Shown here one piece after another: positions 19,856-31,455 of a stretch of 64,000 bases of DNA. The notes under the pieces were generated by a model, which saw only the letters and a list, made by a program, of their open reading frames with translations, had not been told where the DNA came from and did not search any database. The stretch spans positions 62,001-126,000 of the forward strand of contig JALSJM010000016.1 in assembly GCA_026989355.1 (NCBI GenBank), written 5' to 3'. Each line of letters starts with the position of its first letter. The first letter of the stretch is position 1. The DNA is from Paracoccaceae bacterium. Lineage in GTDB: Bacteria > Pseudomonadota > Alphaproteobacteria > Rhodobacterales > Rhodobacteraceae. The position numbers and the translations under genes were made by a program.

Positions 19856-19856
<1 letters not shown>
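19053..19856 (-). CDS. DUF1194 / von Willebrand factor A-like secreted protein
   Basis: A 267-residue protein with an N-terminal signal peptide (ILAAVVAMMFTAPAGLAAEG) and a VWA domain. The metal-binding MIDAS motif is DASGS in IILAVDASGSVGRGEF, and the later DVSGDGPES is typical of DUF1194. Its start overlaps the lolD stop (TGATG), so it is probably translated from the lolCD message. A periplasmic adhesion or chaperone-like role is possible; no function is established to my knowledge. Confidence 0.85.
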
Positions 19857-20525
<669 letters not shown>

Positions 20526-20533
<8 letters not shown>

Positions 20534-21812
20534 AACGCAGCGCCTCCACCGGATTGAGCCGGGCCGCCCGGCGCGCCGGGAACAGGGTGATCACGAAGGA
20601 CAACGTGAGCGAAAGCGCCACCGCCGAGAGCACGTCGCCCAGCTGCAGCCTGGCCGGCAGGCGATAGATGCCCCGCACGCTTGCATCCCACACGCCCCCC
20701 CCCGCCGCGCTGTTCACGAAGGCAAGGATCTGATCGAAATAAAGCGCGAACAGGCTGCCCAGAATCACCCCGAACAGGGTGCCGAGCAACCCCACCAGAG
20801 CGCCACAGATGAAGAACACCCGCATGACCGAACCTTCGGTCAGCCCCATGGTGCGCAGGATGCCGATGTCGCGCCCCTTGTTCTTGACCAGCATGACCAG
20901 CCCCGAGATGATGTTCATCGAAGCGATCAGCACCAGCACCGACATCAGCACGAACATCACCGTGTCTTCCACATCGAGCGCACGCAGAAAGGCGCCCGAG
21001 GCATCACGCCAGGTCCAGACCAGGGCGCGATCACCAGCCGCGGCCAGCAGGGCGGGTGCCAGTTCCTCCACCCGCTCGGGATCGGCAAGCATGATCTGCA
21101 GCTCGTCGGCCACGCCTTCGCGGTTGAAGAAGCTCTGCGCCTCGGCAAAAGGCAGATAGACACGGGTGCTGTCGATATCCTGACGTCCGGCCGAAAAGAT
21201 GTAGGTCACCGTATAGGCATTGACCCGCGGACTGGTGCCGAAGGCCGTTTTCACCCCGTTGGGGGAAATCAGGCGGATGCGGTCCCCCACCCCGACGCCA
21301 AGGATCCGCGCCACTTCGCGGCCGATGGCGATGCCTTCGGGAAAGTCCTCGATATCGCCTTCGGCAAGCCCCGGGTCCGCGATGCGCGGCAGCCCCTTCA
21401 GATCCTCGAGACGGATGCCGAAGACCTGCACTCCGGCATTGCTGCCGCGGTTGCTGGCCATCACCTGGCCGCGCACGATGGGCGCCACATGCACCACACC
21501 CGGCACCCCGCGCAGGCGGGCAGCCCTTTCCGCATAATCGGGAATGGTGCGGCTGATGCGGCCGTGCCCGTCAACCGTGGCGCTGCTGTAGATCGTTACA
21601 TGGGCGTTGGCCCCGAGAATCGTATCAAGGAATTCGGCGCGAAACCCGGCTCGCACCGCCAGGGTGATGATCAGCGCCGCCACCGCAAGGGTGATGCCGA
21701 TCAGCGATATCCATGTCATCACGCTGACGCCGCCCTCGGCGCGCCGGGCACGCAGATAGCGCCAGGCAATCAGCCATTCATAGCGCGAAAAGGGGGGAGG
21801 GTTACCGGCCAT
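20526..21812 (-). CDS. lolC: Lipoprotein-releasing system permease LolC/LolE
   Basis: A 428-residue permease with one N-terminal helix (VMTWISLIGITLAVAALIITLAV), a large periplasmic MacB-like domain and three C-terminal helices (FVLMSVLVLIASMNIISGLV and two further). The start MAGNPPPFSRYEW at 21812 matches the conserved family N terminus (FERYEWLIAWRYLRARR-like). It lies about 110 bases downstream of the peroxiredoxin gene and overlaps lolD. Confidence 0.94.
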
Positions 21813-21922
21813 GACTGCTCCTTGGTTCTTGTTGCCGCAGAGTTTGGAGGGAACGACGGGCAGGGTCAAGCAGCCGCTCCCGGAAGTGTCTCCGGCCTCG
21901 CCCGCACCGTCTGCCCCGCGCC

Positions 21923-22507
21923 TCACACCCCCGGCGCGTGGCCGGCAGGCGGGTTTTCGCGCAGCCAGGCAGCCAGTTCGCCCACATGCGCATCGGGCGG
22001 GAACACCGGGTAGAACGCGCGGGTGATTTGTCCGCTGTCGATCACCAGTGTCAGGCGTTTGAGAAGCCTCATGCCCGCCACCTGCAGGCGCGGCAGCCTC
22101 AGCGCCTCGGCCAGCGCCATGCCGGCATCCGACAAGAGCGCAAAGGGCAGGTGCAGACGTTCTGCGGCTTCGCGCTGGTATCCTGTATCCTGCACCGACA
22201 GGCCGAACAGGTTGTCTACGCCCAGCCTGCGCAGGTCGGCGAAATGGTCGCGAAAGGCGCAGGACTGCGGCGTGCAGCCCCGCGCGCCGGGGATCATGTC
22301 CCAGCCCCCGGGCAGCGGCACGTCGGGCCGGCCGGTCATCGGATAGATGTAGACCACGCTGCGCCCGGCAAGCGCCGACAGGTCAACCGGGCGCCCGTCG
22401 GTGGCCGGCAGCGCCAGCGCCGGCAGCGCCATGCCCGCAAGGTGATCGGCACCGCCATCATCGGCAGGTGGCGGGATGCGCGACCAGTCCACCTCTTCCA
22501 GCGACAT
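21923..22507 (-). CDS. Peroxiredoxin / redoxin family protein
   Basis: A 194-residue thioredoxin-fold protein that should reduce peroxides with a cysteine thiol. The catalytic region reads GARGCTPQSCAFRDH, placing the peroxidatic and resolving cysteines four residues apart (CTPQSC), which is the BCP/PrxQ-like arrangement. It follows proS by one base and is part of the proS-lolCD cluster. The link to lipoprotein export is probably only co-expression. Confidence 0.82.
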   Translation of the reverse strand: MSLEEVDWSRIPPPADDGGADHLAGMALPALALPATDGRPVDLSALAGRSVVYIYPMTGRPDVPLPGGWDMIPGARGCTPQSCAFRDHFADLRRLGVDNLFGLSVQDTGYQREAAERLHLPFALLSDAGMALAEALRLPRLQVAGMRLLKRLTLVIDSGQITRAFYPVFPPDAHVGELAAWLRENPPAGHAPGV

Positions 22508-22508
22508 C

Positions 22509-23900
22509 TCAGAGCCAGGTGTGAAAGCTGCGCCCGGCCATCGGCTCGATCAGGCCGGCTTCGCGGTGCGGGGCGTAGATATCCTTCACCCGCTCCACCG
22601 CCTCTTCCGGTTTCATTTCTTCGCTTTCGCCGCTGCGCCGGCAGGTGAGTTCGACCATTCCCTTCTGCAGCCCGCGCGGCCCCACCGTGATCCGCCAGGG
22701 CAGGCCGATCAGGTCCATGGTGGCGAACTTGGCGCCCGCGCGCTCTTCGCGATCGTCGTAAAGCGGTTCGAGCCCGGCCTCGCAAAGCGCCGCATGCAGC
22801 CTTTCGCAGGCTGCGTCGCAACTGCCGTCGCCCTGTCGCAGGTTGACGATCCCCACATGGAAGGGGGTAACGCCTTCGGGCCAGATGATGCCCCTGTCAT
22901 CATGGCTGGCCTCGATGATCGCCCCCACCAGGCGCGAAACGCCGATCCCGTGGCTGCCCATGTGCACCGGCACCCGTTCGCCCCTTTCGTTCACCACCAG
23001 GGCGCCCATGGGTTCGGAATACTTGGTGCCGAAATAGAATATCTGCCCCACCTCGATGGCGGGGCTGGTGCGCCGGCGTGTCTCGGGAATCTTTCCGAAC
23101 AGCGCCGGATCGTGGGTTTCGTCGGTGCGCGCATAGGGGGTTGTCCATTCGCGCACGATCCCGGCGATTTCCGCATGGTTTTCGTAATCCACCCTGCGGC
23201 CATCCATCGAGAGATCAAGGATCGCGCTGTCATAGAACACCTCGCTTTCGCCGGTATCGGCGAGCACCAGGAATTCATGGGTGTCGTCGCCACCGATGGG
23301 GCCGGAATCGGCGCGCATGGGAATTGCCCTCAACCCCATGCGCTCATAGGTGCGCAGATAGCTGACCATGTGGCGGTTGTAGGCATGGATCGCCGCATCG
23401 CGGTCGATGTCGAAATTGTAGCCGTCCTTCATCAGGAACTCGCGCCCGCGCATCACGCCGAAGCGGGGGCGGATCTCGTCGCGGAATTTCCACTGGATGT
23501 GATAGAGGGTCAGCGGCAGTTCCCTGTAGCTTGTCACATGGGCGCGGAAGATGTCGGTGATCAGTTCCTCGTTGGTGGGGCCATACAGCATCTCGCGACC
23601 ATGGCGATCGGTGACGCGCAGCATTTCTTCGCCGTAATCGTCATAGCGGCCGCTTTCGCGCCACAGCTCGGCCGATTGCAGCGTGGGCATCAGCATCGGG
23701 ATATGACCGGCGCGGATCTGTTCCTCGTGCACGATGTTTTCGATCTTGCGCAGCACCTTGAAGCCGAGCGGCAGCCAGGAGTAGATCCCGGCGCTGGCCT
23801 GCCTGATCATGCCCGCGCGCAGCATCAGGCGGTGGCTGGCGATCTGGGCATCGGCCGGGTTTTCCTTCAGCACCGGCAGGAAATAGCGGGAAAGGCGCAT
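22509..23900 (-). CDS. proS: Proline--tRNA ligase
   Basis: A 463-residue class II synthetase. Motif 2 region ([26 protein letters not shown]) and motif 3 ([16 protein letters not shown]) are clear. It is the short alphaproteobacterial ProS without the bacterial editing insertion between motifs 2 and 3. It opens the leftward proS - peroxiredoxin - lolC - lolD - DUF1194 cluster. Confidence 0.96.
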   Translation of the reverse strand: MRLSRYFLPVLKENPADAQIASHRLMLRAGMIRQASAGIYSWLPLGFKVLRKIENIVHEEQIRAGHIPMLMPTLQSAELWRESGRYDDYGEEMLRVTDRHGREMLYGPTNEELITDIFRAHVTSYRELPLTLYHIQWKFRDEIRPRFGVMRGREFLMKDGYNFDIDRDAAIHAYNRHMVSYLRTYERMGLRAIPMRADSGPIGGDDTHEFLVLADTGESEVFYDSAILDLSMDGRRVDYENHAEIAGIVREWTTPYARTDETHDPALFGKIPETRRRTSPAIEVGQIFYFGTKYSEPMGALVVNERGERVPVHMGSHGIGVSRLVGAIIEASHDDRGIIWPEGVTPFHVGIVNLRQGDGSCDAACERLHAALCEAGLEPLYDDREERAGAKFATMDLIGLPWRITVGPRGLQKGMVELTCRRSGESEEMKPEEAVERVKDIYAPHREAGLIEPMAGRSFHTWL

Positions 23901-24059
23901 CTTTTCGTCCTCTGCAACAGGTGGCTCTCCGGTTTCACCTATTGCATGGGCGCAGGGCAGACAAGCGGGCGGGCGTGAAAATCCCTGCCCCGGGACCGTT
24001 CCCCTTGCATCGCCCCCGTGCTTGGGGGATGAATGGCGCCGTCAGGAAGGAGTGCATTC

Positions 24060-25169
24060 ATGGGCCTGCCGGTGCAGCAGCAGATGAAATACTGGGGGAT
24101 CGCCACTGCGGCATTCCTTCTGATGCTGTGGTATCTGGGTGATGTGATGATGCCCTTCATCCTGGGCGGCGCAGTGGCCTATTTTCTTGACCCGGTGGCC
24201 GACCGGCTGGAAGCGATGGGGCTTTCGCGCGTCATGGCCACGGTGCTGATCACCTTTTTCGGTTTCCTTGTCTTCGTGCTGCTGATCCTTCTCGTGGTGC
24301 CGGCCATTGTCGAACAGACATCAGCCCTGATCCACAGCACTCCGGACTATATCCGCACCCTGAAGGAATTTCTCAAGGCAAGATTTCCCGTGGTCATGGA
24401 CGACAGTTCCGCCCTGCGGCGCGCGCTCGATACCTTTGCCAGCACCATGAGCGCCCGCGGCACCGCGCTTGCCGAACAGCTCGTGTCTTCGGCCATGACG
24501 GTGATAAACCTTCTTGCCCTCACCGTGCTGGTGCCGGTGATCGCCTTTTACCTGCTGCTCGACTGGGACCGCATGGTGGCGCGGATCAATGCCCTTCTGC
24601 CCCGCGAACATGCACCCACCATCCGCCGGCTGGCCCGGGAAATCGATCACACCCTGGCCGCTTTCGTGCGCGGACAGGGCACCGTCTGCCTGATCCTCGG
24701 CACCTTCTACGCCGCAGCGCTGATGAGCGCTGGCCTGCAGGGCGGGCTGGTGGTGGGGCTGATCGCGGGGGCGCTTACCTTCATTCCCTATGTGGGGGCG
24801 CTCGTGGGGGGCGGACTTGCCATCGGGCTTGCACTGTTCCAGTTCTGGGGAGACTGGCAGATGATCGGCATCGTCGCCGCGATCTTTGCCGCGGGGCAGG
24901 TGCTTGAGGGCAATTTCCTGACCCCCAAGCTGGTAGGATCGTCAGTGGGCCTGCATCCGGTGTGGCTGATCTTCGCGCTTTCGGCCTTCGGCTCGGTCTT
25001 CGGCTTCGTGGGCATGCTGGTGGCGGTGCCGGTGGCGGCGGCGCTCGGGGTGCTGGTGCGCTTCGGCATCGATCTTTACCTGAACAGCAGGCTGTATCAG
25101 GGGCCGCACCCGGCATCGGAAGAAACGGATGCCCCCGCCACCATGCAGGACAGCGGAGAACCCGGCTGA
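24060..25169 (+). CDS. AI-2E family transporter (PerM-like permease)
   Basis: A 369-residue membrane protein with about eight helices and the conserved C-terminal segment ALTFIPYVGALVGGGLAIG and VLEGNFLTPKLVGSSVGLHPV, the hallmark of the AI-2E/PerM family. The start at 24060 has a strong ribosome site (AAGGAG eight bases upstream). It lies 3 bases ahead of hda. Despite the family name, transport of autoinducer 2 is not implied; members also include Na+/H+ antiporter-like proteins. Confidence 0.88.
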   Translation: MGLPVQQQMKYWGIATAAFLLMLWYLGDVMMPFILGGAVAYFLDPVADRLEAMGLSRVMATVLITFFGFLVFVLLILLVVPAIVEQTSALIHSTPDYIRTLKEFLKARFPVVMDDSSALRRALDTFASTMSARGTALAEQLVSSAMTVINLLALTVLVPVIAFYLLLDWDRMVARINALLPREHAPTIRRLAREIDHTLAAFVRGQGTVCLILGTFYAAALMSAGLQGGLVVGLIAGALTFIPYVGALVGGGLAIGLALFQFWGDWQMIGIVAAIFAAGQVLEGNFLTPKLVGSSVGLHPVWLIFALSAFGSVFGFVGMLVAVPVAAALGVLVRFGIDLYLNSRLYQGPHPASEETDAPATMQDSGEPG

Positions 25170-25172
25170 CCG

Positions 25173-25877
25173 ATGGCAAGACAACTGGCATTCGACCTGC
25201 CCGCCAAGACGGCACTGGGGCGCGAGGATTTCTTCGTGTCGGACGCCAACCGCCACGCCGTCGGGATGCTGGAAAACTGGCAGGCCTGCCATGCCGCCCA
25301 GGCCGGGTGGCCCGGCGGCAAGCTGATCCTGCATGGCCCCGAAGGCTGCGGCAAGACCCATCTGGCGCATGTCTGGGCGGCCGAAAGCGGCGCGCGGATC
25401 GTTGCGGCCGAAACCCTTTCCGGAAACGGGCTTGACACGCTGGCCACGGGGCCGGTGGCCATCGAGGACGCCGATCGCATCGCCGGCGATCTTGCCCGCG
25501 AAACCCTGCTGTTTCACCTGCACAACCTGATGCAGACCAACGCCAGCCCCCTGCTGATCACGGCGCGCCGCCCGGCAGCCCGCTGGCCCCTTGCCCTGCC
25601 CGATCTGGCCAGCCGGATGCAGGGCACCCTTCAGGTGGCGATCGCCCCCCCCGATGACAGGCTGCTGGCGGCGATGCTGGTCAAGCTGTTCGCCGATCGT
25701 CAGGTTGCGGTCAGACCGCGGCTGATCGAATACCTGCTGCACCGGATCGAGCGCTCGTTCGCGGCTGCCCGCCGGGTGGTGGCGGAACTGGATGCCGCCG
25801 CCCTGACCGAGGGCCGCCCCATCACCCTGCCTCTGGCCGCGCAGGTGCTGGACAAGGACAACGCAAACGGCGCATAG
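25173..25877 (+). CDS. hda: DnaA-related regulator of replication initiation (Hda/HdaA)
   Basis: A 234-residue AAA+ protein homologous to DnaA domain III, without the DNA-binding domain. Walker A is GPEGCGKTH, the sensor/arginine region includes [10 protein letters not shown], and the N-terminal [10 protein letters not shown] fits the clamp-binding QLxLxLP-type motif that couples Hda to the DNA polymerase sliding clamp. In Caulobacter, HdaA promotes ATP hydrolysis by DnaA. It sits between the AI-2E permease and ppk1, a conserved Rhodobacterales order. Confidence 0.88.
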   Translation: MARQLAFDLPAKTALGREDFFVSDANRHAVGMLENWQACHAAQAGWPGGKLILHGPEGCGKTHLAHVWAAESGARIVAAETLSGNGLDTLATGPVAIEDADRIAGDLARETLLFHLHNLMQTNASPLLITARRPAARWPLALPDLASRMQGTLQVAIAPPDDRLLAAMLVKLFADRQVAVRPRLIEYLLHRIERSFAAARRVVAELDAAALTEGRPITLPLAAQVLDKDNANGA

Positions 25878-25909
25878 TCCCGGCTCCGGGATTCAAGAAC
25901 AACAGGCGC

Positions 25910-28093
25910 ATGGCAACCGTGACCAAGGCAGATTTCCTGAGATCACCCTTTCCCCCGCCGGTTGGGTTGACAAAGGCCGAATGGGCAGGCCCGAAGCGTT
26001 TCCTGAACCGGGAACTGAGCTGGCTTGCCTTCAACTGGCGGGTTCTGGAAGAGGCGGAAAACCGGCGCGTGCCGCTGCTGGAGCGGCTGCGTTTCCTGTC
26101 GATCTCGGCCACCAACCTTGATGAATTCTTCACCGTGCGGGTGGCCGGCCTGCGGGAACTGGCCCAGGCCGGCAATACCACCCCCTCGGTTGACGGCCTG
26201 ACTCCGGTCGAGCAACTGCGGCAGATCAACGAAAACGCCCGCCGCCTGCTTGCCGCCCAGCAGGACATATGGCACCGGCTGCGCCGCGAAATGGAAACGC
26301 ATGACATCATCCTGCTTGACCGCGAGACACTGGACGAAGACGATCGCGCCTTTCTGGCCGCGCATTTCATGCGCAACGTCTTTCCGGTGCTTTCGCCATT
26401 GGCGATCGATCCGGCACATCCCTTTCCCTTCATCGCGAACGGAGGGTTCTCCCTGGCGCTTCAGCTCGAACGCAAGAGCGACAGGCGCCGCCTGCAGGCG
26501 CTGCTGCCGATCCCCCAGCAGATCAACCGCTTCATCGCCATGCCCGCCCGCAACGGCGCCGATCGCTTCCTGCCGCTCGAAGAGCTGCTGCTGCTGCACC
26601 TCGAACAGCTCTTCCCCGGCTACCGGGAACGCGGCAGCTGCGTTTTCCGGGTGCTGCGCGACAGTGATCTGGAGATCGAGGAAGAAGCCGAGGACTTGGT
26701 GCGCGAATTCGAGGTGGCGCTGAAACGACGCCGCCGGGGCGAGGTGGTGCGGCTCAAGATTTCGGCCGGCGCGCCGTCCGGCCTCTTCAGGCTGATCCAG
26801 CGCGAACTGCACGTGCGCGACGAAGAGATCATCGAGATCGACGGCATGCTCGGCCTCGCCGATCTCGGCGAACTGGTGCTGCACCACCGCCATGAACTGT
26901 TGTGGCCCCCCTTCACGCCGCGGGTGCCCGAACGGGTGCAGGATTTCGAAGGCGACATCTTCGCCGCCATCCGCCAGAAGGACATGCTGCTGCACCACCC
27001 CTATGAAACCTTCGACATGGTCGTGCGCTTTCTGCAGCAGGCCGCGCGCGACCCGGACGTGCTGGCAATCAAGCAGACGCTCTATCGCACCTCGCGCCGA
27101 TCGCCGATCGTCGAGGCCCTGTGCGAGGCGGCCGAAAACGGCAAGTCGGTCACCGCACTGATCGAGCTCAAGGCCCGCTTCGACGAAGCTGCGAACATCC
27201 GCCAGTCGCGCCGGCTGGAGCGGGCGGGGGCGCATGTTGTCTATGGGTTCATCAATTACAAGACCCATGCCAAGATCAGCGCCGTGGTGCGGCGCGAAGG
27301 CGGGAAGCTGGTAACCTATACCCATTTCGGCACCGGCAACTATCACCCGATCACCGCCCGCATCTATACCGATCTGTCGTTCTTCACCACAAACGGCGCG
27401 CTCGGGCGCGATGCCCACAAGGTATTCAACTACCTGTCGGGCTACGCCCTGCCCGAAAAGCTGGAAAACCTGTCGATCGCGCCGATCGGCCTGAAACCGA
27501 CACTGCTTGCGCTGATCGAGGCCGAAGCCGAACACGCCCGCGCCGGGCGCCCGGCCGAGATCTGGGCCAAGATGAACGCGCTGATCGAACCCGACGTGAT
27601 CGATGCCCTCTATGCGGCCAGCCGGGATGGAGTGAAGATTTCGCTGGTGGTGCGCGGCATCTGTGGGCTGCGCCCCGGCATAAGAGGCCTCAGCGAAAAC
27701 ATCCGGGTGAAATCCATTGTCGGGCGGTTTCTGGAACATTCCCGCATCATCTGTTTTGGCAACGGCCACAGCCTGCCTGCCAGAAAGGCCCGTGTGTTCA
27801 TTTCCTCGGCCGACTGGATGGACCGCAACCTGAACCGTCGGGTGGAAACGCTGGTCGAGATCAGGAATGGCACGGTGAAGGCCCAGATCATGAGCCAGAT
27901 CATGGCCGCCAACCTGCGTGACGAGGCACAAAGCTGGATCCTGCGCCCCGACGGCAGCTATCTTCGCCCGCCGGCACCCGAAGGCGAGCAGCCTTTCAAC
28001 TGTCACAAGTTCTTCATGGAAAACCCGTCGCTTTCGGGGCGCGGCTCGGCAGGCGCGGCAGATGTGCCGGCGCTGACCCATTCGAATGATTGA
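25910..28093 (+). CDS. ppk1: Polyphosphate kinase 1
   Basis: A 727-residue enzyme that polymerises ATP gamma-phosphate into polyphosphate. The N-terminal domain begins with [20 protein letters not shown]. The catalytic PLD-like pair shows [11 protein letters not shown] (HxK motif, the likely phosphorylated histidine) and [15 protein letters not shown], followed by [14 protein letters not shown]. It is followed after 80 bases by ppx, so synthesis and breakdown of polyphosphate are encoded together. Confidence 0.96.
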   Translation: MATVTKADFLRSPFPPPVGLTKAEWAGPKRFLNRELSWLAFNWRVLEEAENRRVPLLERLRFLSISATNLDEFFTVRVAGLRELAQAGNTTPSVDGLTPVEQLRQINENARRLLAAQQDIWHRLRREMETHDIILLDRETLDEDDRAFLAAHFMRNVFPVLSPLAIDPAHPFPFIANGGFSLALQLERKSDRRRLQALLPIPQQINRFIAMPARNGADRFLPLEELLLLHLEQLFPGYRERGSCVFRVLRDSDLEIEEEAEDLVREFEVALKRRRRGEVVRLKISAGAPSGLFRLIQRELHVRDEEIIEIDGMLGLADLGELVLHHRHELLWPPFTPRVPERVQDFEGDIFAAIRQKDMLLHHPYETFDMVVRFLQQAARDPDVLAIKQTLYRTSRRSPIVEALCEAAENGKSVTALIELKARFDEAANIRQSRRLERAGAHVVYGFINYKTHAKISAVVRREGGKLVTYTHFGTGNYHPITARIYTDLSFFTTNGALGRDAHKVFNYLSGYALPEKLENLSIAPIGLKPTLLALIEAEAEHARAGRPAEIWAKMNALIEPDVIDALYAASRDGVKISLVVRGICGLRPGIRGLSENIRVKSIVGRFLEHSRIICFGNGHSLPARKARVFISSADWMDRNLNRRVETLVEIRNGTVKAQIMSQIMAANLRDEAQSWILRPDGSYLRPPAPEGEQPFNCHKFFMENPSLSGRGSAGAADVPALTHSND

Positions 28094-28173
28094 CGCCCCA
28101 CCGCCCCACCGCTAGACAGACTGCGGGACCGGCGCGGAATCCGGGCAGGGCCGCATCAGATCCGGGGGGATGC

Positions 28174-29715
28174 ATGAACGCCGATTTCGAGGACTGGGGA
28201 GCCTTCGGCACCCCCTTGTTCGACGATCCCGAGGCCCGCGCGCTGAAGCGGGTGGGGGTGGTTGATGTGGGATCGAACTCGGTACGGATGGTCGTGTTCG
28301 ACGGTGCCGCGCGCAGCCCGGCCTATTTCTTCAACGAAAAGATCATGTGTGCGCTTGGCGAGGGCCTGGGCGAAACCGGCCGGCTGAACCCCGGGGGGCG
28401 GGTGCGGGCACTGGCGGCGATCCGCCGGTTCCAGCTGCTGGCGCGGGGCATGCGCATTCCCCGCCTGACAGCAGTAGCCACGGCCGCAGTGCGCGATGCC
28501 GAAGACGGACCTGCCTTCCGCGCCGAGGTCGAGCGGGAAACCGGCCTTGTCATGCATGTGATCGACGGCCCCGAAGAGGCCCGGCTTTCGGCCCAGGGGG
28601 TGCTTCTGGGCTGGCCCGGCGCCCACGGCATGATCTGCGACATCGGCGGCGCTTCGATGGAACTGGCCGAAATCGGCAACGGCACCGTGGGCAAGCGGGT
28701 AACATCCGATCTCGGGCCGCTGAAACTCGGGACACTCGGGGGCGGACGCAAGGCGATCCGCCGCCACATCAAGGAGGTGATGGAAAACCTGCGCGAGCAG
28801 ATGCCGTTCGAAGGCCAACGGCTGTTTCTGGTGGGCGGCTCGTGGCGCGCCATCGCCCGGCTCGACATGGTGCGCCGCGAATATCCCCTGACGGTGCTGC
28901 ACGAATACCGGATGACACCGAAATCGGTGTTCGAAACGGTGAAATGGATGGGGATGCACGAACCTGCGGAACTGCTCGGCATGAGCGGCCTTTCGCAGGC
29001 GCGCCTGTCGCTGCTGCCGATGGCGGGCGAGGTGCTGCGGCGCCTGATCCGCACCTTCCGCCCCCGCGACATCGCCGTTTCCAGCTATGGTCTGCGCGAG
29101 GGCCTGCTTTACGAACAGATGCCCGAACGCCTGCGCCAGCGCGATCCGCTGATCGAGGCCTGCCGCTTCGAAGAGCAGAAGGAAGCCCGCATACCCGGGT
29201 TTGCCCGCGAACTGCACCGTTTCATCCGGCCGCTGTTCAGATCCGCCAATGACGATCGCCAGCGCCTGATCAGGGCAGCCTGCCTGCTCCATGACGTGGC
29301 CTGGCGGGCGCACCCGGATTACCGCCACGAGGTGTGCTTCGATCTGGCCACGCGCGCCAATTTCGGCGGTATCCGCCACCGTGAACGGGTATATCTGGGG
29401 CTGGCACTTCTGCACCGCTACAAGAACAGCCGCGCCGGCACCCGCTTCGAACCCCTGATCCGCCTGCTCGACGAGCGCCACCTGCGCGAAGCCGAGATCC
29501 TGGGCAAGGCGATGCGCTTCGGGGCCATGTTTTCGGTCGAGGCACCGGCGGAAATGGCCGAACTCGGATACTACCCGAAGAAGAAGATCCTCGAACTGCG
29601 GCTGACCCCCGCCGGCCAGGACATGTTCGGCGAGGTCGCCGAGGCGCGCTTTGCCTCGCTTGCCCGCTCGCTTGAGGCCGAAACCCGGATTATCGACAAA
29701 CAGGGCCGGCGCTGA
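28174..29715 (+). CDS. ppx: Exopolyphosphatase (Ppx/GppA family)
   Basis: A 513-residue actin/hexokinase-fold phosphatase that removes terminal phosphates from polyphosphate or pppGpp. Glycine-rich nucleotide-binding motifs are present (VVDVGSNSVRMVVFDG; ICDIGGASMELAEIGNG), as is the HD-like C-terminal domain (LLHDVAW). The start at 28174 (MNADFEDW) has a GGGGGG ribosome site; the frame is open back to 28090 but overlaps ppk1. The pairing with ppk1 supports a polyphosphate role. Confidence 0.92.
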   Translation: MNADFEDWGAFGTPLFDDPEARALKRVGVVDVGSNSVRMVVFDGAARSPAYFFNEKIMCALGEGLGETGRLNPGGRVRALAAIRRFQLLARGMRIPRLTAVATAAVRDAEDGPAFRAEVERETGLVMHVIDGPEEARLSAQGVLLGWPGAHGMICDIGGASMELAEIGNGTVGKRVTSDLGPLKLGTLGGGRKAIRRHIKEVMENLREQMPFEGQRLFLVGGSWRAIARLDMVRREYPLTVLHEYRMTPKSVFETVKWMGMHEPAELLGMSGLSQARLSLLPMAGEVLRRLIRTFRPRDIAVSSYGLREGLLYEQMPERLRQRDPLIEACRFEEQKEARIPGFARELHRFIRPLFRSANDDRQRLIRAACLLHDVAWRAHPDYRHEVCFDLATRANFGGIRHRERVYLGLALLHRYKNSRAGTRFEPLIRLLDERHLREAEILGKAMRFGAMFSVEAPAEMAELGYYPKKKILELRLTPAGQDMFGEVAEARFASLARSLEAETRIIDKQGRR

Positions 29716-29770
29716 TGCCGGTGCGGCTTTCGGCACGGATGCCCTGCCTGCCAACCCCGGACAGATGTCC

Positions 29771-30511
29771 TCAGCGAAACCCCACCCGCCGGGGGCGGCG
29801 GATACCGGGTGCCGCCAGCCATTCGCGCAGCGCCCTGATGGTGGCGCCCGGCTGTTCCAGGGTGGGCAGGTGGCCGGCATCCGGGATGATGCGCAGCATC
29901 GCCTGCGGGATGAGCCCGGCCATGAAATCATGGCGACGCACCGGTGTCAGCCCGTCGTGCTCGCCACACAGCACCAACGCCGGCACCCGGATATTGCGCA
30001 GCGTGGCCTGCTGATCGGGGCGGCGCTGCAAGGCGCGGCTCTGGCGCACGAAAACACCCTCGCCCAGTTCCAGCGCCATTTCCGTCATCATCTGCAGTAT
30101 GTCCATCCGATAGGGGCCGGGGGCCAGATATTCGGGGCGCATCACCTCGGCCATCACCTCTTCCAGCCGGCCGGCCATGACACCGACGATCTGCGGCTCG
30201 CGGGCTGCGGCCACGGGGGGCGGTTCGGCCTGGGCATTGGTATCCATCAGCGCGATGCGTGTTACCCGTTCGGGCGCCTGGCGGATGATCTCCATCGCCA
30301 CGATACCGCCAAGCGAAAGGCCGGCCAGCGCAAAACGACCGGGGGCGGCCTCCAGCACCTGTCCGGCCATTTCGCCAACCGTTTCGGCACGGGTGATGCT
30401 GGCCACATGCACCGCCCGTTCGCCGGAAAAGGCGATGATCTGCGGCAGGAACAGCCGGGCATCGCACATCATGCCCGGCACGAACAGAAGAGGTTCGCGC
30501 GCCTCGCTCAT
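29771..30511 (-). CDS. Alpha/beta hydrolase (first of two overlapping genes)
   Basis: A 246-residue alpha/beta hydrolase. The nucleophile elbow is GLSLGG, the acid lies in LCGEHDGLTP and the histidine in DAGHLPTLEQP. Its ATG at 30511 overlaps the stop of the upstream hydrolase (ATGA), so the two are co-translated. Esterase or lactonase activity is likely; the substrate is unknown. It is convergent with ppx. Confidence 0.82.
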   Translation of the reverse strand: MSEAREPLLFVPGMMCDARLFLPQIIAFSGERAVHVASITRAETVGEMAGQVLEAAPGRFALAGLSLGGIVAMEIIRQAPERVTRIALMDTNAQAEPPPVAAAREPQIVGVMAGRLEEVMAEVMRPEYLAPGPYRMDILQMMTEMALELGEGVFVRQSRALQRRPDQQATLRNIRVPALVLCGEHDGLTPVRRHDFMAGLIPQAMLRIIPDAGHLPTLEQPGATIRALREWLAAPGIRRPRRVGFR

Positions 30512-31299
30512 CGCCTGCCCCGCGCGCATTTCCCGATCCGTGCCGCCCGGGCCTGCACCTCTTCGACGGCAGCCGCAATCAGTGCCAGGCAGTCGGGCTC
30601 GGAAAAGCGGTGGTCGGCGCCCTTTACCAGAGTCAGGCGAATGTCATCGCCCGTGGCATGTTCGAGCAGCCGCAGGGCAACGGACATCTCGACATCCGCA
30701 TCCGCCGTGCCCTGCAGGAAACGCACCGGAAACGGCAGCGTCAGCGGTGCACGCAGCACCAGATGGCGGCGTCCGTCCTCGATCAGGCGGCGGGTGATGA
30801 TGTAGGGATCCCCGTAATCCGACGGAAGCGCGATCCGCCCCTCGCGCCCGAGTGCCGCCCTCTGTTCATCGGAAAAGGCATTCCACATGCCGTCCTCGGT
30901 GAAATCCGGAGCGGCGGCAATCCCCACGAGCCCCGCGATCCGTTCGGGAATCGCACGGGCCATGAGAAGCGCGATCCAGCCCCCCATGCTGGAACCGACC
31001 AGCACCTGCGGCCCTTCCGTCAGCCCTTCGATCACCGCGCGTGCATCATCCGCCCAGCTGCCGATGCAGCCCTCCTCGAAAGCACCCGAAGATTGCCCGT
31101 GCCCCGAATAATCGAACCGCAGAAAGGCCTGTCCGCGGGCGCGCGCCCATTCTTCGAGAAACAGCGCCTTGGTGCCCTCCATGTCGGATCTGAACCCGCC
31201 CAGGAATACCACGCCGGGGGTATCGTTTTCCGTCCGGCCCACGCTCTTGCGAAAGGCAATGCGGCGTCCGGCGGGGGTGGTCAGGAATTGCACTGTCAT
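30508..31299 (-). CDS. Alpha/beta hydrolase, ABHD10-like esterase
   Basis: A 263-residue hydrolase with nucleophile elbow GSSMGG, the FDYSGHGQSSG motif after the second strand, and the acid/histidine in QGTADADV and GADHRFSEP. The pattern resembles the ABHD10/carboxylesterase family, which hydrolyses acyl or thioester bonds. The start at 31299 (MTVQFLTTPAG) was preferred over 31308 and 31323, since it matches family length. It overlaps the next hydrolase gene and is divergent from thrS. Confidence 0.78.
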   Translation of the reverse strand: MTVQFLTTPAGRRIAFRKSVGRTENDTPGVVFLGGFRSDMEGTKALFLEEWARARGQAFLRFDYSGHGQSSGAFEEGCIGSWADDARAVIEGLTEGPQVLVGSSMGGWIALLMARAIPERIAGLVGIAAAPDFTEDGMWNAFSDEQRAALGREGRIALPSDYGDPYIITRRLIEDGRRHLVLRAPLTLPFPVRFLQGTADADVEMSVALRLLEHATGDDIRLTLVKGADHRFSEPDCLALIAAAVEEVQARAARIGKCARGRR

Positions 31300-31455
31300 G
31301 ACGTCCATCCGCTTGTGTTTCATTCTTTTTGAGCCAAGTCGCAGGCCGCGTAAACCCCGCAGGTTGACAAGCCCCGCCCCAGAGGCGAGAACCTGCGCGA
31401 ACCCATACCCGCAACCGGGCGTGCCGTAGGCGCCGAACCGACGAGGAGCCGGCAG

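Noticed and set aside
24013-24028. A CCCCC/GGGGG hairpin before the AI-2E permease as a terminator or riboswitch
   Set aside because: Only a 5-base stem with no T tract, between divergent genes; a chance GC-rich repeat is equally likely.
25943-28081. A minus-strand open frame of 712 codons inside ppk1
   Set aside because: Antisense to a complete, motif-bearing ppk1.
31300-31455. A T-box or attenuator before thrS
   Set aside because: No T-box consensus, no strong terminator/antiterminator pair, and T-boxes are not expected in proteobacteria.
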